From NCBI GenBank assembly GCA_039720395.1, contig CM077820.1, positions 16,577,161-16,641,160 of the forward strand: DNA of 64,000 bases, in the 5' to 3' direction. The position numbers and the translations under genes are program-made. Position 1 is the stretch's first letter. The number at the start of each line of letters is the position of its first letter. Shown here in pieces: positions 1 to 11,619 of the stretch. Origin of the DNA: Liquidambar formosana (Eukaryota > Streptophyta > Magnoliopsida > Saxifragales > Altingiaceae). The notes under the pieces are model-generated. The model saw only the letters and a list, made by a program, of their open reading frames with translations, was not told the origin of the DNA and did no database searches.

Positions 1-591
1 GGTTAAATATATCCGTCGTTTGGATATATTTTTCCATTTCAATGGTATGCTCATCACTTGAGTGTACTTCTCAGCTTACTTGGTTGAATATATCCATCAC
101 TTGGATACATTTCTTCATTTCAAAAGTATGTTCATCACTTGAACGTACTTCTCAGTCTTTTTCAATCATTAAGTATACTCATCACTTGAGTATATTTCTC
201 AGCATCTTTTTCATCACTTGGTTAAATATGTTCGTGACCTGAATATATCTCTCCATTTCAAAGGTACGTTCATCACTTGAACGTACTTCTCAGATTTCAT
301 TCTCATCACTTGGTTAAATATATTCGTAACTAGAATATATTTCTCCATTTCAAAAGTATGTTCATTCGTAGTGGCTTGAATATGCTTCTCTTATCAATTC
401 TTAACCCCCAGTGGTTTAAGTACACTCATGACTTGAGTACACTTCCTTATTTCAGTCTCAGGTTTTCAACCTCCCATCATTGTTGGTATCAGTGTGTGAT
501 TTCTCCGGGCTTTTTGGCCAAAAATGGGTTGTTCTTTATCATTGGTTCACAAGTGTAACTTGTTCGCCAATGAGGGGCTTCTGTCACACCC
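1..591 (+). repeat. 3' untranslated region of a Tat-type Gypsy element with imperfect tandem subrepeats
   Basis: Four imperfect units begin with GGTTRAATAT at 1, 82, 220 and 312. Each carries variants of the motifs TCATCACTTG, CATTTCAAARGTA and ACGTACTTCTCAG, so the spacing is irregular (81, 138 and 92 bases). The array is followed by a G-rich stretch (AATGAGGGG near 570-585) that could be the polypurine tract, and then by the LTR start at 592. Tandem repeats just before the 3' LTR are known in Tat/Ogre-lineage elements. No credible coding sequence is present; the short open frames here are translations of the repeats. The lineage assignment is inference because the coding part lies outside the window. 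Confidence 0.5.
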
Positions 592-740
592 CATTTTTGC
601 ACCACGTTACTAGGGCTCATCATTTCATGCATGTTTTTGTTTTGTTTTTGAGTCTAGTCACTTGCATTAGTTTTCTAGAGTCACAAGGACAATGGATATG
701 AATTTTGGTTCAATTCGGAGTTGATCTTGAGGGATAATAA

Positions 741-2399
741 TGTTGGGAATCATACAAGAGGGAAGAATTGAAGTGCGGAATATAAAAATTTTTCCCTTTG
801 ATTCCACAGCCCATGAATCTAACTATGCATATACAAAATCAAACCCTAACTACAAAGAGGGTTAGAACACTTACAGAATTTTTGTCTTCTCCTTTTTGCT
901 CTAAGCTTTGATTCCGGACAGCGGTGAATGAGCAGCCCAAGTGTGCTGCCTCCAACAGTATCCACACCTAGCTAGAGCTTCAAGTCTTTTCCTTCTTTTC
1001 CCTTGTTGTTGCTAGTGTAGGAGAAGAGAGGAGAAAGAGAGAGGGAGGCTGGAAAATTTCAGCCAGCCCTTGGGGTTTCTTCTTGTGATGATGTCACACA
1101 TCATAAAGTGTGACTTATATAGTCCACACTAGGGGGGGCCGGCCATAGGGGGAAACCCTATTAGGGTGTGATGCAATTTCTCTAAATTGCACAATAACCC
1201 CTATAAATTATATCAAATATAAATAGGCCTCAAAGAACTATTCTTTATGCACTCATACCCTTTCTCTCATAGACTTTAAAGCTCATCTTGCATGATCAGT
1301 GTGTGACCCATTGGGTTCACATCATCAAGTAGTAGGAATAGCACGAGGTGTGCACAATGGAACTCTTTCCATTTAGGGTCTAATTGGAACTCCTTCCAAT
1401 TCCCTTAATTGATTATAACTCACTTATATCAATTAGGGCTTCTACTAACCATGAATAACACCTAGCATATGGTTCATGGTGTCGTCCTTAATGAAGTGAA
1501 TATGTATCTATCAAAGAACCCTTCTGTTATAGTTTATAGGTTACAATTGCATCCTTCCATTTACACAATGTCTCCAATTGAACTAATAGGACATGGAAGT
1601 CTGTCAAGTCCCTAGTTCAATTACTTTATACTCATTCATAAATATCAACTCAATGATGAACTTATGGAAACTCCTTTCCATATTCACACTGCCATGGCCA
1701 TGGACTGAATGAGTTATATTATGAATGATATATGAGACATTCTCTCTCTTTTTCCTGAGAGTAATGGATTCCTTGTCGACCACTCATATGCCTTCATACA
1801 TATAGCAATAGGGCCAATGAACACCTTTACAGACCCATGAATAGAATCTGCACTTAGTGTTATCAAACTTCTAAAGCTACATGCATAAGGTAACTATGGT
1901 GTCTCAGGTCTAAGGATTACTTGTACCACTATAACATTGAGAAACTGATTGACAGGTAAGTTAAAACTCCATTCAGTTTATCTCAAATCTTTGGTCACAT
2001 TCAGTGTACCTATTCTATTAACAGGCACCCACCTGTTGGTTGTAGTGTCTCCACACAAATAGCTTGAGACCAGCTATCCTCCTATAGAGTCAACCTAACA
2101 AGTGCTAGTCCTATGGTTCATTACTGTCCATCATAGTGAACCTTCAACTAGGAATTATTTAGGAGTTTAGTACAGAGATATATATACAGTCTCATAATTA
2201 CAACTCTTTGTAATTCAATATTCTCAACTCTAACTCCTTGGACATATTATGTAAATATAAATGATGCATACAAACATAATAGAATAAGCCCTTTTATTAA
2301 ATCAATAATAAATGTGACATACATAAATGAAATCAAATGATTGTTCCTTTATCCCTAAACAATCATCTCTATGATTGGCTCTAGGGCATAACTCTAACA
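741..2399 (-). repeat. 3' LTR of the Angela-like element
   Basis: 1659 bp with TG..CA ends, matching 9100-10757 almost base for base. In element orientation it follows the polypurine tract directly. It carries the TATA-like motif at 1114-1121 on the minus strand. Confidence 0.93.
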
Positions 2400-2410
2400 A
2401 TCTCCCACTT
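2400..2410 (-). other. Polypurine tract of the Angela-like element
   Basis: The minus strand reads AAGTGGGAGAT immediately before the 3' LTR. The pol stop codon (2414-2416) ends only three bases upstream of the tract. Confidence 0.8.
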
Positions 2411-2413
2411 GCA

Positions 2414-3931
2414 CTATAGCCAATCCACAATGTATCTAATACCCATTTCCTGTCTGTGGTGATCCAACTGCTCTTGGGTCATAGCTTTAGTGAAGGGATC
2501 TGCTACATTTTCTGTTGTGTGAATCTTCTGTATGCTAATATCACCTCTTCCAATGATCTCTCTAATCACATGGAATCGACGCTCAATGTGTTTGGACTTT
2601 TGATGAGACCGTGGTTCCTTAGCTTGAGCAATAGCCCCGTTGTTGTCACAAAACAATGGCAAGGGCTTCTCAATGGCAGGAACTACTCCCAGTTCAGTAA
2701 TGAACTTCTTTATCCAAACAGCTTCCTTTGCAGCCTCTGATGCAGCAATGTACTCAGCCTCTGTAGTGGAGTCCGCTGTAACATCCTGTTTACAGCTCCT
2801 CCAACTTACAGCTCCACCATTCAAGGTGAAAACATACCCCGATGTTGATTTCCTATCATCATCGTCAGATTGAAAATCTGAATCCGTATAACCAACCATT
2901 TCTAAATTTCTTCCTCCATAGACAAGGAATAGTTCCTTAGTTCTTCTTAAGTACTTAAGGACAGCCTTGACTGCTTCCCAGTGTTTCACACCTGGGTCTG
3001 CCTGATATCTGCTTGTAACACTTACACCAAAAGCGATATCTGGTCTTGTACATAACATGGCATACATTAGACTCCCTACTGCAGAAGCATAGGGAATCGT
3101 CCTCATGTACGCAATCTCCTCTGGAGTTTTAGGTGCCATGTTTTTCGACAACTTGATTCCATGCCTAACAGGAATTAGACCTCTTTTGGAATCTTCTAAA
3201 TTGAACCTTTTCAATATTTTGTCTATGTACAATGATTGGGAGAGACCTAGCATCCTTTTAGATCTATCTCTATAGACCTTTATTCCCAGAATATAGGATG
3301 CTTCTCCCAAATCTTTCATGGAGAAATTCTGTGAAAGCCACTCTTTCACTTTTGATAACGTTTCTACTTTATTCCCGATAAGTAGAATGTCATCAACATA
3401 TAGGACCAGGAAGGTAATCGCACTCCCACTAACTTTCTTGTACACACATGGTTCATCCATATTCTGTAGGAAACCAAACGATTTGATTGCCTCATCGAAT
3501 CGGATGTTCCAGCTTCTAGAAGCTTGTTTAAGTCCATAAATGGACCGCTGTAGCTTGCATACTTTGTGGTCCTCACCACTGGATGCAAAACCCTCAGGTT
3601 GTTGCATATAAAGGTCTTCCTTAATGTTTCCATTAAGGAAAGCGGTCTTTACATCCATTTGCCATATCTCATAATCGTAGTGCGCAGCTATAGCTAACAA
3701 GATCCTAATGGACTTAAGCATAGCCACTGGCGAGAAGGTTTCCTCATAGTCAATACCATGTCTTTGTCGGTAACCTTTTGCCACTAGCCTAGCCTTGTAG
3801 GTCTCTACCTTTCCATCTGAGCCTATCTTCCTTTTGAAGATCCATTTGCAGCCAATAGGTACTATACCTTCTGGTGGATCAACTAAAGTCCAGACTTTGT
3901 TGGAATACATCGAGTCCATTTCAGATTTCAT
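2414..3931 (-). CDS. Reverse transcriptase and RNase H segment of Copia pol
   Basis: An open segment of 505 residues in the same frame as the integrase segment, separated from it by one TAG codon. The RVT_2 reverse transcriptase covers about residues 10-250, with QMDVKTAFLNG and the catalytic LYVDDILLIGN. The Copia RNase H follows, with YTDSDFQSDDDDRKSTSGY, STTEAEYIA and the closing KHIERRFHVIRE and ENVADPFTKAM motifs. All the usual catalytic aspartates and glutamates are visible. The methionine at 3931 is an internal residue of the polyprotein, not a real start. Confidence 0.9.
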   Translation of the reverse strand: MKSEMDSMYSNKVWTLVDPPEGIVPIGCKWIFKRKIGSDGKVETYKARLVAKGYRQRHGIDYEETFSPVAMLKSIRILLAIAAHYDYEIWQMDVKTAFLNGNIKEDLYMQQPEGFASSGEDHKVCKLQRSIYGLKQASRSWNIRFDEAIKSFGFLQNMDEPCVYKKVSGSAITFLVLYVDDILLIGNKVETLSKVKEWLSQNFSMKDLGEASYILGIKVYRDRSKRMLGLSQSLYIDKILKRFNLEDSKRGLIPVRHGIKLSKNMAPKTPEEIAYMRTIPYASAVGSLMYAMLCTRPDIAFGVSVTSRYQADPGVKHWEAVKAVLKYLRRTKELFLVYGGRNLEMVGYTDSDFQSDDDDRKSTSGYVFTLNGGAVSWRSCKQDVTADSTTEAEYIAASEAAKEAVWIKKFITELGVVPAIEKPLPLFCDNNGAIAQAKEPRSHQKSKHIERRFHVIREIIGRGDISIQKIHTTENVADPFTKAMTQEQLDHHRQEMGIRYIVDWL

Positions 3932-3940
3932 AGCTTCCAG

Positions 3941-5881
3941 CTATTTGTTCGAATCAATATCCGAAATCGCCTGTCCATAAGTAGTAGGGTCATCTGGGTG
4001 TTCTCTATCACCAAGGAACAATTCCTCTGCATTATGGTTGAGAAATCCATATCTCTCAGGTGCAACAGATACCCTACTCGATCTACGGAGAGGTTGTGGT
4101 ACATTAGTGGGTTCTGTCTCATCAGGGACAGGGGTGGGATCACTGTCGGTTTGTGTCTCATCAGACAATTCTTTGAGTTCTATTTTCCTGTTATTGCCTC
4201 CTTCTTGAATAAACTCTTTTTCAAGAAAGACTGCAAACTTACTAACAAACACCTTTTGTTCATCAGGATAATAGAAATAATATCCTAAACTCTCTTTAGG
4301 ATATCCCACAAACCTACATTTAATTGATCTTGATTCTAACTTGGTTGCATCATGTGTCTTTACATATGCAGTGCAACCCCATACCTTAATATGTTTAAGG
4401 CTTGGTGCTCTCCCTTTCCATATCTCATACGGTGTCTTAGGGACAGATTTGGTTGGGACTCTGTTCAACAAGTACGCGGCAGTTTCCAGGGCATGTCCCC
4501 AGAAGGACAATGGTAAATCAGTGTAACTCATCATGGACCTAACCATATCCAATAAGGTTCTATTCCTCCTTTCTGACACACTATTAAGCTGTGGTGTTCC
4601 AGGAGGTGTCCATTGAGATAGAATGCCCGCTTGAACAAGATGATCTAAAAACTCACCAGTTAAATATTCTCCTCCTCGATCCGATCGAAGAGCTTTAATA
4701 CTTTTACCAGTTTGTTTCTCTACTTCATATCTGAATTCTTTGAACTTTTCAAATGCTTCAGATTTGTACTTCATTAAGTACACATACCCATACCTAGAAT
4801 GATCATCGGTAAAGGTTATAAAGTATGAGAAACCTCCACGAGCATGTATGCTCATAGGACCACATACATCACTATGTATTAATCCTAATATGTCTGCCGC
4901 TCTCTCACCGTGACCGGTGAAAGGTGACTTGGTCATTTTACCTAGTAAACAAGATTCACAAGTTGGAAAGGGCATAGAAACCAATGGACCCAATTGTCCA
5001 TCCTTACACATCTTGTTAATCCTATTCTCACTGATATGACCTAGTCTCAAGTGCCAGTCATATGCGGAGTTTTCTTCATCTCTTGTTCTCTTGGGTTTGT
5101 TTGCATTCAATTTAGAACTATCATGCTCTATGCAATTAACATTTGCAATAAAGTTTAGAAAATAAAGGCCATTCACATAAACTCCAGAAGTAATGAACTC
5201 TTCATTTTTAAATAAAGAACATTTATTCTCCTCAAAAACAAACCTAAATCCTTGTTTAGATAATACTGAAATAGAAATAATGTTTCTTATAACTTCTGGA
5301 ATATAAAGACAGCCTGATAATTCTAAACTACTCCCACTAGGCAAAGTCAAGCAGCAAGTCCCCACGGCTAATGCAGCAACGTTTGCTCCATTTCCCACTC
5401 GTAGGGTTACTTCTCCTTTACTCAGCCTTCTGCTTCCCACTAGGTCCTGCATGGAATTACAAATATGAGAACTCGCACCAGAATCTAGTACCCAAGTGGA
5501 AGCAGAGCTAACACTCATGTTAGTCTCAAGTATAAGAGCATAATCCATACCTTCCGAAGGTTGGTTCCTCAGAGTATCCAGATACTCTTGGTAGTTACGT
5601 TTCCAATGCCCATCTTTGCCGCAGTAAAAACAGATCCCTTTACCTTTCCTCTTCCTTTGGGTACTCTTACCCTTTCTTATCCCCTTGCCTTTAGGCTTGA
5701 GCATAGAATTGGAAGCAGGAACTTCAACCCATTCATCACATTCAAGCAAGAACTCTTTGCCATACAACTCTTGTATGTGGATAAATATCTCGGGTGCACT
5801 TCCCATGGACTCATATTGCTTCTTAAGCTCAGGACTTAGAGACACCATCATATAGCATCTCGTCATAAGATCATCATCCAT
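3941..5881 (-). CDS. Gag C-terminal part, protease and integrase segment of Copia pol
   Basis: An open segment of 646 residues lies between the two stops. In order it holds the basic linker and degenerate zinc knuckle (about residues 60-100), the aspartic protease motif [11 protein letters not shown] (about 131-141), the GAG-pre-integrase HHCC region ([11 protein letters not shown], then CESCLLGKM), and the integrase core with aspartates in IHSDVCGPM and FTDDHSRY followed by the catalytic region ending in the [16 protein letters not shown] block. A serine/proline/aspartate-rich linker leads toward the reverse transcriptase. The true start lies upstream at 6073; the methionine at 5881 is only the first one after the codon-42 stop. 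Confidence 0.85.
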   Translation of the reverse strand: MDDDLMTRCYMMVSLSPELKKQYESMGSAPEIFIHIQELYGKEFLLECDEWVEVPASNSMLKPKGKGIRKGKSTQRKRKGKGICFYCGKDGHWKRNYQEYLDTLRNQPSEGMDYALILETNMSVSSASTWVLDSGASSHICNSMQDLVGSRRLSKGEVTLRVGNGANVAALAVGTCCLTLPSGSSLELSGCLYIPEVIRNIISISVLSKQGFRFVFEENKCSLFKNEEFITSGVYVNGLYFLNFIANVNCIEHDSSKLNANKPKRTRDEENSAYDWHLRLGHISENRINKMCKDGQLGPLVSMPFPTCESCLLGKMTKSPFTGHGERAADILGLIHSDVCGPMSIHARGGFSYFITFTDDHSRYGYVYLMKYKSEAFEKFKEFRYEVEKQTGKSIKALRSDRGGEYLTGEFLDHLVQAGILSQWTPPGTPQLNSVSERRNRTLLDMVRSMMSYTDLPLSFWGHALETAAYLLNRVPTKSVPKTPYEIWKGRAPSLKHIKVWGCTAYVKTHDATKLESRSIKCRFVGYPKESLGYYFYYPDEQKVFVSKFAVFLEKEFIQEGGNNRKIELKELSDETQTDSDPTPVPDETEPTNVPQPLRRSSRVSVAPERYGFLNHNAEELFLGDREHPDDPTTYGQAISDIDSNK

Positions 5882-6073
5882 GCGCTTCTGATAAGCGTCT
5901 TTCTCTTGCCGAGTTGCAGCCTCAGTAGGAGCATTGGGAAGTGGACTTTAAAGTGCATAGGTAATATTTTCAGAATTCAAAACGATTTTTAAATTCCTTA
6001 ACCAATCAAGATAATTAGGTCCAGTTAAACGGTTGGTTTCCAAAATGTTGGATAACGGGTTGCGGTGAGCCAT

Positions 6074-9000
6074 TACGGTGATCTACATACAGAAAATTAA
6101 ACAGAAAATCAGATTTCATTTTTAATCCATAATGATCGGGTCTTTAATCATATGGTACCTCCCACTATTTTATCAAATTCCATACACCCTCTAATGGAAT
6201 TCGGGAATCTCATTCCTAATGGAGATTGGGTCCCACTGTGACCTAGAAGCCTCACATGTTAGTTTCTTGACTTCTAACCCACAATAAGAAGACAACTCTT
6301 TGTCTATTGCTTCATAAGCAAATTCCAATCGTTTTGCCTCTAGGGTACATACTCCTCACATGTTAGTTTCTTGGAATACTTCCCTAGTTAAGTTAAGCCC
6401 ATCATTCACACAGGTATGTTTCACCAAATATATACCTCACATGTTAGTTTCTTGGTATATACCAGCTTAGGCACCCCATGATATCTACATATGTGATAGT
6501 TTCAAGTAATGTCTTTAATATGGGTAGCTCCTACATGTCTGCAGCCAGGTACCCACATTAAGGGACGTTAGATGATCCTATAATGATGGAAGGCAATGAA
6601 GAATCCATTCCCTAATGTATTCTCCATTTCCAACTTAATATTAAAATAGAGGGGTTTTTAAGGGTCTCATCAAATTAACATACATCTCATGCATATAAAT
6701 AAAAAATTGAACAGCATAAAATAATAATAATCCACTTATCGATATTAGTCCCTAAGAAGAGACATATAACGATCTATGGATTTGGAGCTATCACTATTAA
6801 TCTCATTAAAAGCTCCCACTATGATGATTATGGACTTTGAGAGAATTCAATCCAAGCCAATAGATTGAATCCAAGGTCTAAGGTGGGTGTAGGTGATCGT
6901 AAAATAACACATTCGAAACATGCATGCTGTCTTGAAACACTTCTCTAAGCTTTCAAGTCCTTCAATCTGCTCCCTTGGCTTGATGGTCTCCACCATTGGC
7001 TTGTTGGGCTCTATCATGCTCCTTTGGGTCCACCATGCTCCTTAGTGCGCTCTCGATTACATAACATTTACATAATTTAAAGAAAGGGATACATAAGGGG
7101 AATGTGGGGTACATAAGAGAATGATAGAGAGAGAAGGAGAGGGAAGGTGGCATGCAAGCCCCAAATAAATTACATCACCTTTATAAAATTACAACTCTTG
7201 TAAATAATAACATCCCATTTATAAGACGGCCAATCACAATTGGTTTAAAGGGTATAGTCCATAATCATCATCCAAACACATACATACAATCTCATTGCAT
7301 AATGTAAAGAAAAACTGTAAGCATTAAAACATATGGGCATTATGGTAATTCTCTTGAATGATTTACATTAATCTCATTAATGCACCCTAATCTTATTAGG
7401 TATTAACAAAAATATCCAGAATTAAATAAAGTCTTAACATTTAAGACATTTTAGTTCCAATTAATCAAATTAATTTAAACATATAAAGTTTCCTAAAATA
7501 ACTCTAATATCCAATATTAGGGTTTCCTTAATTAAACAAAATAATTTCATTTAATTAAGAATTTCCAGATTTTGATTTAATCCCCAATTGTATTTTAAAC
7601 CATTTAAAACATTATAAAATTAATCAATATTAATTAAATAATTAACATGGGAATTAAATAAAATCATTTAAATGATGAATTAGTGTATTAGGGTTTCCTA
7701 AAACCCTAAACCTTAAACGCATAACCCTAAACCCTAAATGCAAGCCCTAATCATTAAATTCCTTATGATTGGTCATTTAATGTCCAATCATTAAAACCCT
7801 AGGTTCATATGGTATTTAATAAAAGGGATTAGGGTTTAATTAATGCCAAATAGGGTATTAATTACCCTTAATTAATTACACTAATTAGGGTTTCCAAAAC
7901 CCTAACCCTAGACCTCATTTATGGTATTAATTATGCCCTAACAATTAATAACCATGATTGGTCATTTAATGACCAATCATTAACTCTTAATAAAGGTAAT
8001 TAATATTCCAATTAGGGTTTTAATTAATGCCATAATGAAATTAGGGTTTCATCATTAACTCAAAATTAGGGTTTCATCCTTAACTCTATGCAGCCGTCAC
8101 TACCAAGACGGCTGCCTGAGCTTGGCTAGGCTGCCATGGCCACCAACGACTGTGGGAGGCCATGACCAGCCATGGGAGAACACCCTAGGGGTGTGGGATA
8201 GGCCTCTGGACACGTGAGGAGTGGTGGAAGTGGCTGCCATCATAAAAAACAATCAGGGTTTCCAAAACCCATTGCTGGAGCCATTGTTGCAGACCTTGAA
8301 GGTCACAATAGCTTCTAAATCCTTATCAATTCGACTCCTCCATTGAAACCAGCTTTTGTATCATGTCCCTACATGAAATACTAAGCTAATAGAAGAGGTT
8401 TGGATGATCAAATCATCACCAATTGTTCTAAACAATTAAAACAACAGTATGCTGCCCAGAATTTGACAGCATACTGTCCATGGTCAGAAATTGATTTAAA
8501 ACCCAGCAAGATGAATGAATTAGGCTACCAAACGAATTTTCCCAGTATCCTACATGTCTTAGGAAACTAATGCAATTGGTTTCATGTAATTTGGAGTTCC
8601 CTAACTCAAGTTCTAATCAAAACTCCATTGATGACTTTTCTGCAGAGAAAATCTGCTATGCTGTTCATGAAAAATTTTCAAACTTTTTGAATCTTTTTCC
8701 ATCAAAACCTTTTTGAAACTTAAAGAAAATCATATACACATGATATATGATGATCCTACAATAGATTTGCATCAAAAATACAGAAGCTTTGATTGAATTT
8801 AATTGCAAGAACCTCTGGGTTCTAAAACCCAGATTCGACCCTCTGCAGAAAACCCAGTTTTCCTTTTTCTTCTTCTTCCAATTCAAACCCTATACAACCT
8901 TTGCATCAATGGTTACCTTAACCATGATTTAGAAGAGGAATAGAAGAAGAATAGACCTAGGGTTCCAAACCCTAGGTTCGGCCAGAGAGAAGAACAATTC

Positions 9001-9086
9001 TGCAGTAAAAATTCTCCAGATTTTTGAATCATTCAACTACACCATAAATTCCAGCCCATATGTATTTTGTATTATGCATAATCATG
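6074..9086 (-). other. Long untranslated leader of the Angela-like element
   Basis: About 3 kb lies between the primer binding site and the Gag start. It is AT-rich and holds no convincing gene. Two things stand out: three copies of a 19-bp direct repeat (6251-6454), and a stretch around 7690-7930 with many CCCTAAA-like motifs that resemble interstitial telomere repeats. The short open frames at 6962-7153 and 8665-8886 show no recognisable domain. Confidence 0.6.
6251..6454 (-). repeat. Three direct copies of a 19-bp motif in the Copia leader
   Basis: CTCACATGTTAGTTTCTTG occurs exactly at 6251-6269, 6355-6373 and 6436-6454, with unrelated sequence between. A degenerate fourth copy may lie near 6490-6505. 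Spacing is 104 and 81 bases. The role is unknown. Confidence 0.8.
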
Positions 9087-9098
9087 GCTCTGATACCA
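9087..9098 (-). other. Primer binding site, initiator tRNA-Met type
   Basis: The minus strand reads TGGTATCAGAGC one base inside the 5' LTR. This is the classic Copia primer site complementary to the 3' end of initiator methionine tRNA. Confidence 0.9.
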
Positions 9099-9099
9099 C

Positions 9100-10757
9100 T
9101 GTTGGGAATCATACAAGAGGGAAGAATTGAAGTGCGGAATATAAAAATTTTTCCCTTTGATTCCACAGCCCATGAATCTAACTATGCATATACAAAATCA
9201 AACCCTAACTACAAAGAGGGTTAGAACACTTACAGAATTTTTGTCTTCTCCTTTTTGCTCCAAGCTTTGATTCCGGACAGCGGTGAATGAGCAGCCCAAG
9301 TGTGCTGCCTCCAACGGTATCCACACCTAGCTAGAGCTTCAAGTCTTTTCCTTCTTTTCCCTTGTTGTTGCTAGTGTAGGAGAAGAGAGGAGAAAGAGAG
9401 AGGGAGGCTGGAAAATTTCGGCCAGCCCTTGGGGTTTCTTCTTGTGATGATGTCACACATCATAAAGTGTGACTTATATAGTCCACACTAGGGGGGGCCG
9501 GCCATAGGGGGAAACCCTATTAGGGTGTGATGCAATTTCTCTAAATTGCACAATAACCCCTATAAATTATATCAAATATAAATAGGCCTCAAAGAACTAT
9601 TCTTTATGCACTCATACCCTTTCTCTCATAGACTTTAAAGCTCATCTTGCATGATCAGTGTGTGACCCATTGGGTTCACATCATCAAGTAGTAGGAATAG
9701 CACGAGGTGTGCACAATGGAACTCTTTCCATTTAGGGTCTAATTGGAACTCCTTCCAATTCCTTAATTGATTATAACTCACTTATATCAATTAGGGCTTC
9801 TACTAACCATGAATAACACCTAGCATATGGTTCATGGTGTCGTCCTTAATGAAGTGAATATGTATCTATCAAAGAACCCTTCTGTTATAGTTTATAGGTT
9901 ACAATTGCATCCTTCCATTTACACAATGTCTCCAATTGAACTAATAGGACATGGAAGTCTGTCAAGTCCCTAGTTCAATTACTTTATACTCATTCATAAA
10001 TATCAACTCAATGATGAACTTATGGAAACTCCTTTCCATATTCACACTGCCATGGCCATGGACTGAATGAGTTATATTATGAATGATATATGAGACATTC
10101 TCTCTCTTTTTCGTGAGAATAATGGATTCCTTGTCGACCACTCATATGCCTTCATACATATAGCAATAGGGCCAATGAACACCTTTACAGACCCATGAAT
10201 AGAATCTGCACTTAGTGTTATCAAACTTCTAAAGCTACATGCATAAGGTAACTATGGTGTCTCAGGTCTAAGGATTACTTGTACTACTATAACATTGAGA
10301 AACTGATTGACAGGCAGGTTAAAACTCCATTCAGTTTATCTCAAATCTTTGGTCACATTCAGTGTACCTATTCTATTAACAGGCACCCACCTGTTGGTTG
10401 TAGTGTCTTCACACAAATAGCTTGAGACCAGCTATCCTCCTATAGAGTCAACCTAACAAGTGCTAGTCCTATGGTTCATTACTGTCCATCATAGTGAACC
10501 TTCAACTAGGAATTATTTAGGAGTTTAGTACAGAGATATATATACAGTCTCATAATTACAACTCTTTGTAATTCAATATTCTCAACTCTAACTCCTTGGA
10601 CATATTATGTAAATATAAATGATGCATACAAACATAATAGAATAAGCCCTTTTATTAAATCAATAATAAATGTGACATACATAAATGAAATCAAATGATT
10701 GTTCCTTTATCCCTAAACAATCATCTCTATGATTGGCTCTAGGGCATAACTCTAACA
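9100..10757 (-). repeat. 5' LTR of the Angela-like element
   Basis: 1658 bp, the upstream LTR in element orientation. It would hold the active promoter. Differences from the other LTR are mostly transitions, plus a one-base loss in the run TTCCC/TTCC near 9760. Confidence 0.93.
9473..9480 (-). promoter_or_regulatory. TATA box in the 5' LTR
   Basis: On the minus strand this reads TATATAAG, a good plant TATA box, and it is conserved in both LTRs. It is the likely core promoter of the Angela-like element. Confidence 0.5.
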
Positions 10758-11611
10758 AATAAGAGCTTTTGTGACTTGAGGCGCATAATCGTCTTTTAAG
10801 TCCCAAACTTTTCATTTGACCTTGGAATGATCTCCAAATTGTCAATTGGAGTTCATATGGATGCATATGAGGTATTTCTAGGTTCAATTTGGTAAGTCAA
10901 TGGCTCGGGATTAAAATGGCTCGATGTAGTTCAAGTTGGTTAATTGACCCTTCCTTGGGTTAGCTCTAATTGACTCACAATTACCAACCAAATCTTTTCA
11001 AATTGACTTTCATTAGTCATCATTTTACCCTCAAAAGTGTTTCATGAAGTTCAATTTTGATATGGAAAGTGTTTGGTTTGACCCTATGTGCATGCCTATG
11101 CTTAGCAAAGGTAGAGAATAGTGGTTAACCGCCTCGTTCAAACCTAACCATGCTCCCATGGTTAGTGGTTTTCAGCCTAAAATGTTCAAAAAACATATTC
11201 CTCATCGAAACACGGTCGTTTTGGTTTTTGTTTCTGTAGACATCCCATTTTGTACCGGTTGTCATCTTAAGTCCCGTGGCCCTAATGATGAGTTTAGTGT
11301 GGTTATTTACGGATTATCCTTGAAGAATTAGTGCGAATCACAGCATGAGATTTTTGGTTAAAATGAAAAGAAAATTATTTTATTAAATTAGCCATTTTTA
11401 TCATGACACTAACACGTGTACGTATGTGATGAGTGTGTGTACGCACATACGATACATGTGCATGCGTGTTAGCGGTCAGTCTCCCAATTTTTATAAAAGA
11501 CAATTTCCTTTTCCTATTCAGATTAGAAGTCTTTTATCATTATAAAATACCTTTTGATTATTCTCCAAAAAAACCTAGTCCAGGAAGGAAAGGGAAACTC
11601 CATATTTCAGC

Positions 11612-11619
11612 TATAAATA
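11612..11619 (+). promoter_or_regulatory. TATA-like box of the Gypsy LTR
   Basis: TATAAATA lies in the middle of the LTR, about 2.1 kb before its end, where the U3/R boundary of a large LTR would be expected. This is a sequence match only; no transcription start can be read. Confidence 0.35.

Larger units (their letters stand above)
2414..6073 (-). pseudogene. Copia gag-pol polyprotein, broken by two in-frame stops
   Basis: One minus-strand frame runs from an ATG at 6073-6071, preceding a typical Copia Gag N-terminus, to the stop at 2414-2416, about 1220 codons. Two stop codons interrupt it without changing frame: TAA at 5950-5948 (codon 42) and TAG at 3943-3941 (between integrase and reverse transcriptase). 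Gag also looks short: only about 40 residues separate the QELYG motif from the zinc knuckle, where related elements usually have over a hundred. The zinc knuckle itself (codons about 148-161) is CX2CX4HX4Y, lacking the last cysteine. The defects make independent transposition of this copy unlikely, although the LTRs and priming sites are intact. Confidence 0.85.
741..10757 (-). mobile_element. Full-length Angela-like (Tork clade) Ty1/Copia retrotransposon
   Basis: This 10.0-kb element reads on the minus strand. It has two nearly identical LTRs (741-2399 and 9100-10757), a primer binding site next to the right LTR, a polypurine tract next to the left LTR, and a gag-pol reading frame between 6073 and 2414. 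It is flanked by the perfect 5-bp target duplication AATAA (736-740 and 10758-10762). The LTRs start TGTTAGAGTTATGCCCTAG in element orientation, which resembles the Angela family. By hand count the LTRs differ by nine substitutions and one single-base indel, so insertion was recent. The gag-pol frame has two stops and a shortened Gag, so the copy is probably not autonomous. Confidence 0.93.

Noticed and set aside
1..360. Repeats at the left edge as a CRISPR array or microsatellite
   Set aside because: Units are imperfect, unevenly spaced and without unique spacers, and the context is a plant retrotransposon.
7690..7930. Telomere-like CCCTAAA motifs as a true interstitial telomere
   Set aside because: Motifs are scattered and degenerate, interrupted by other AT-rich sequence, and lie inside the Copia leader; they do not form a tandem array.
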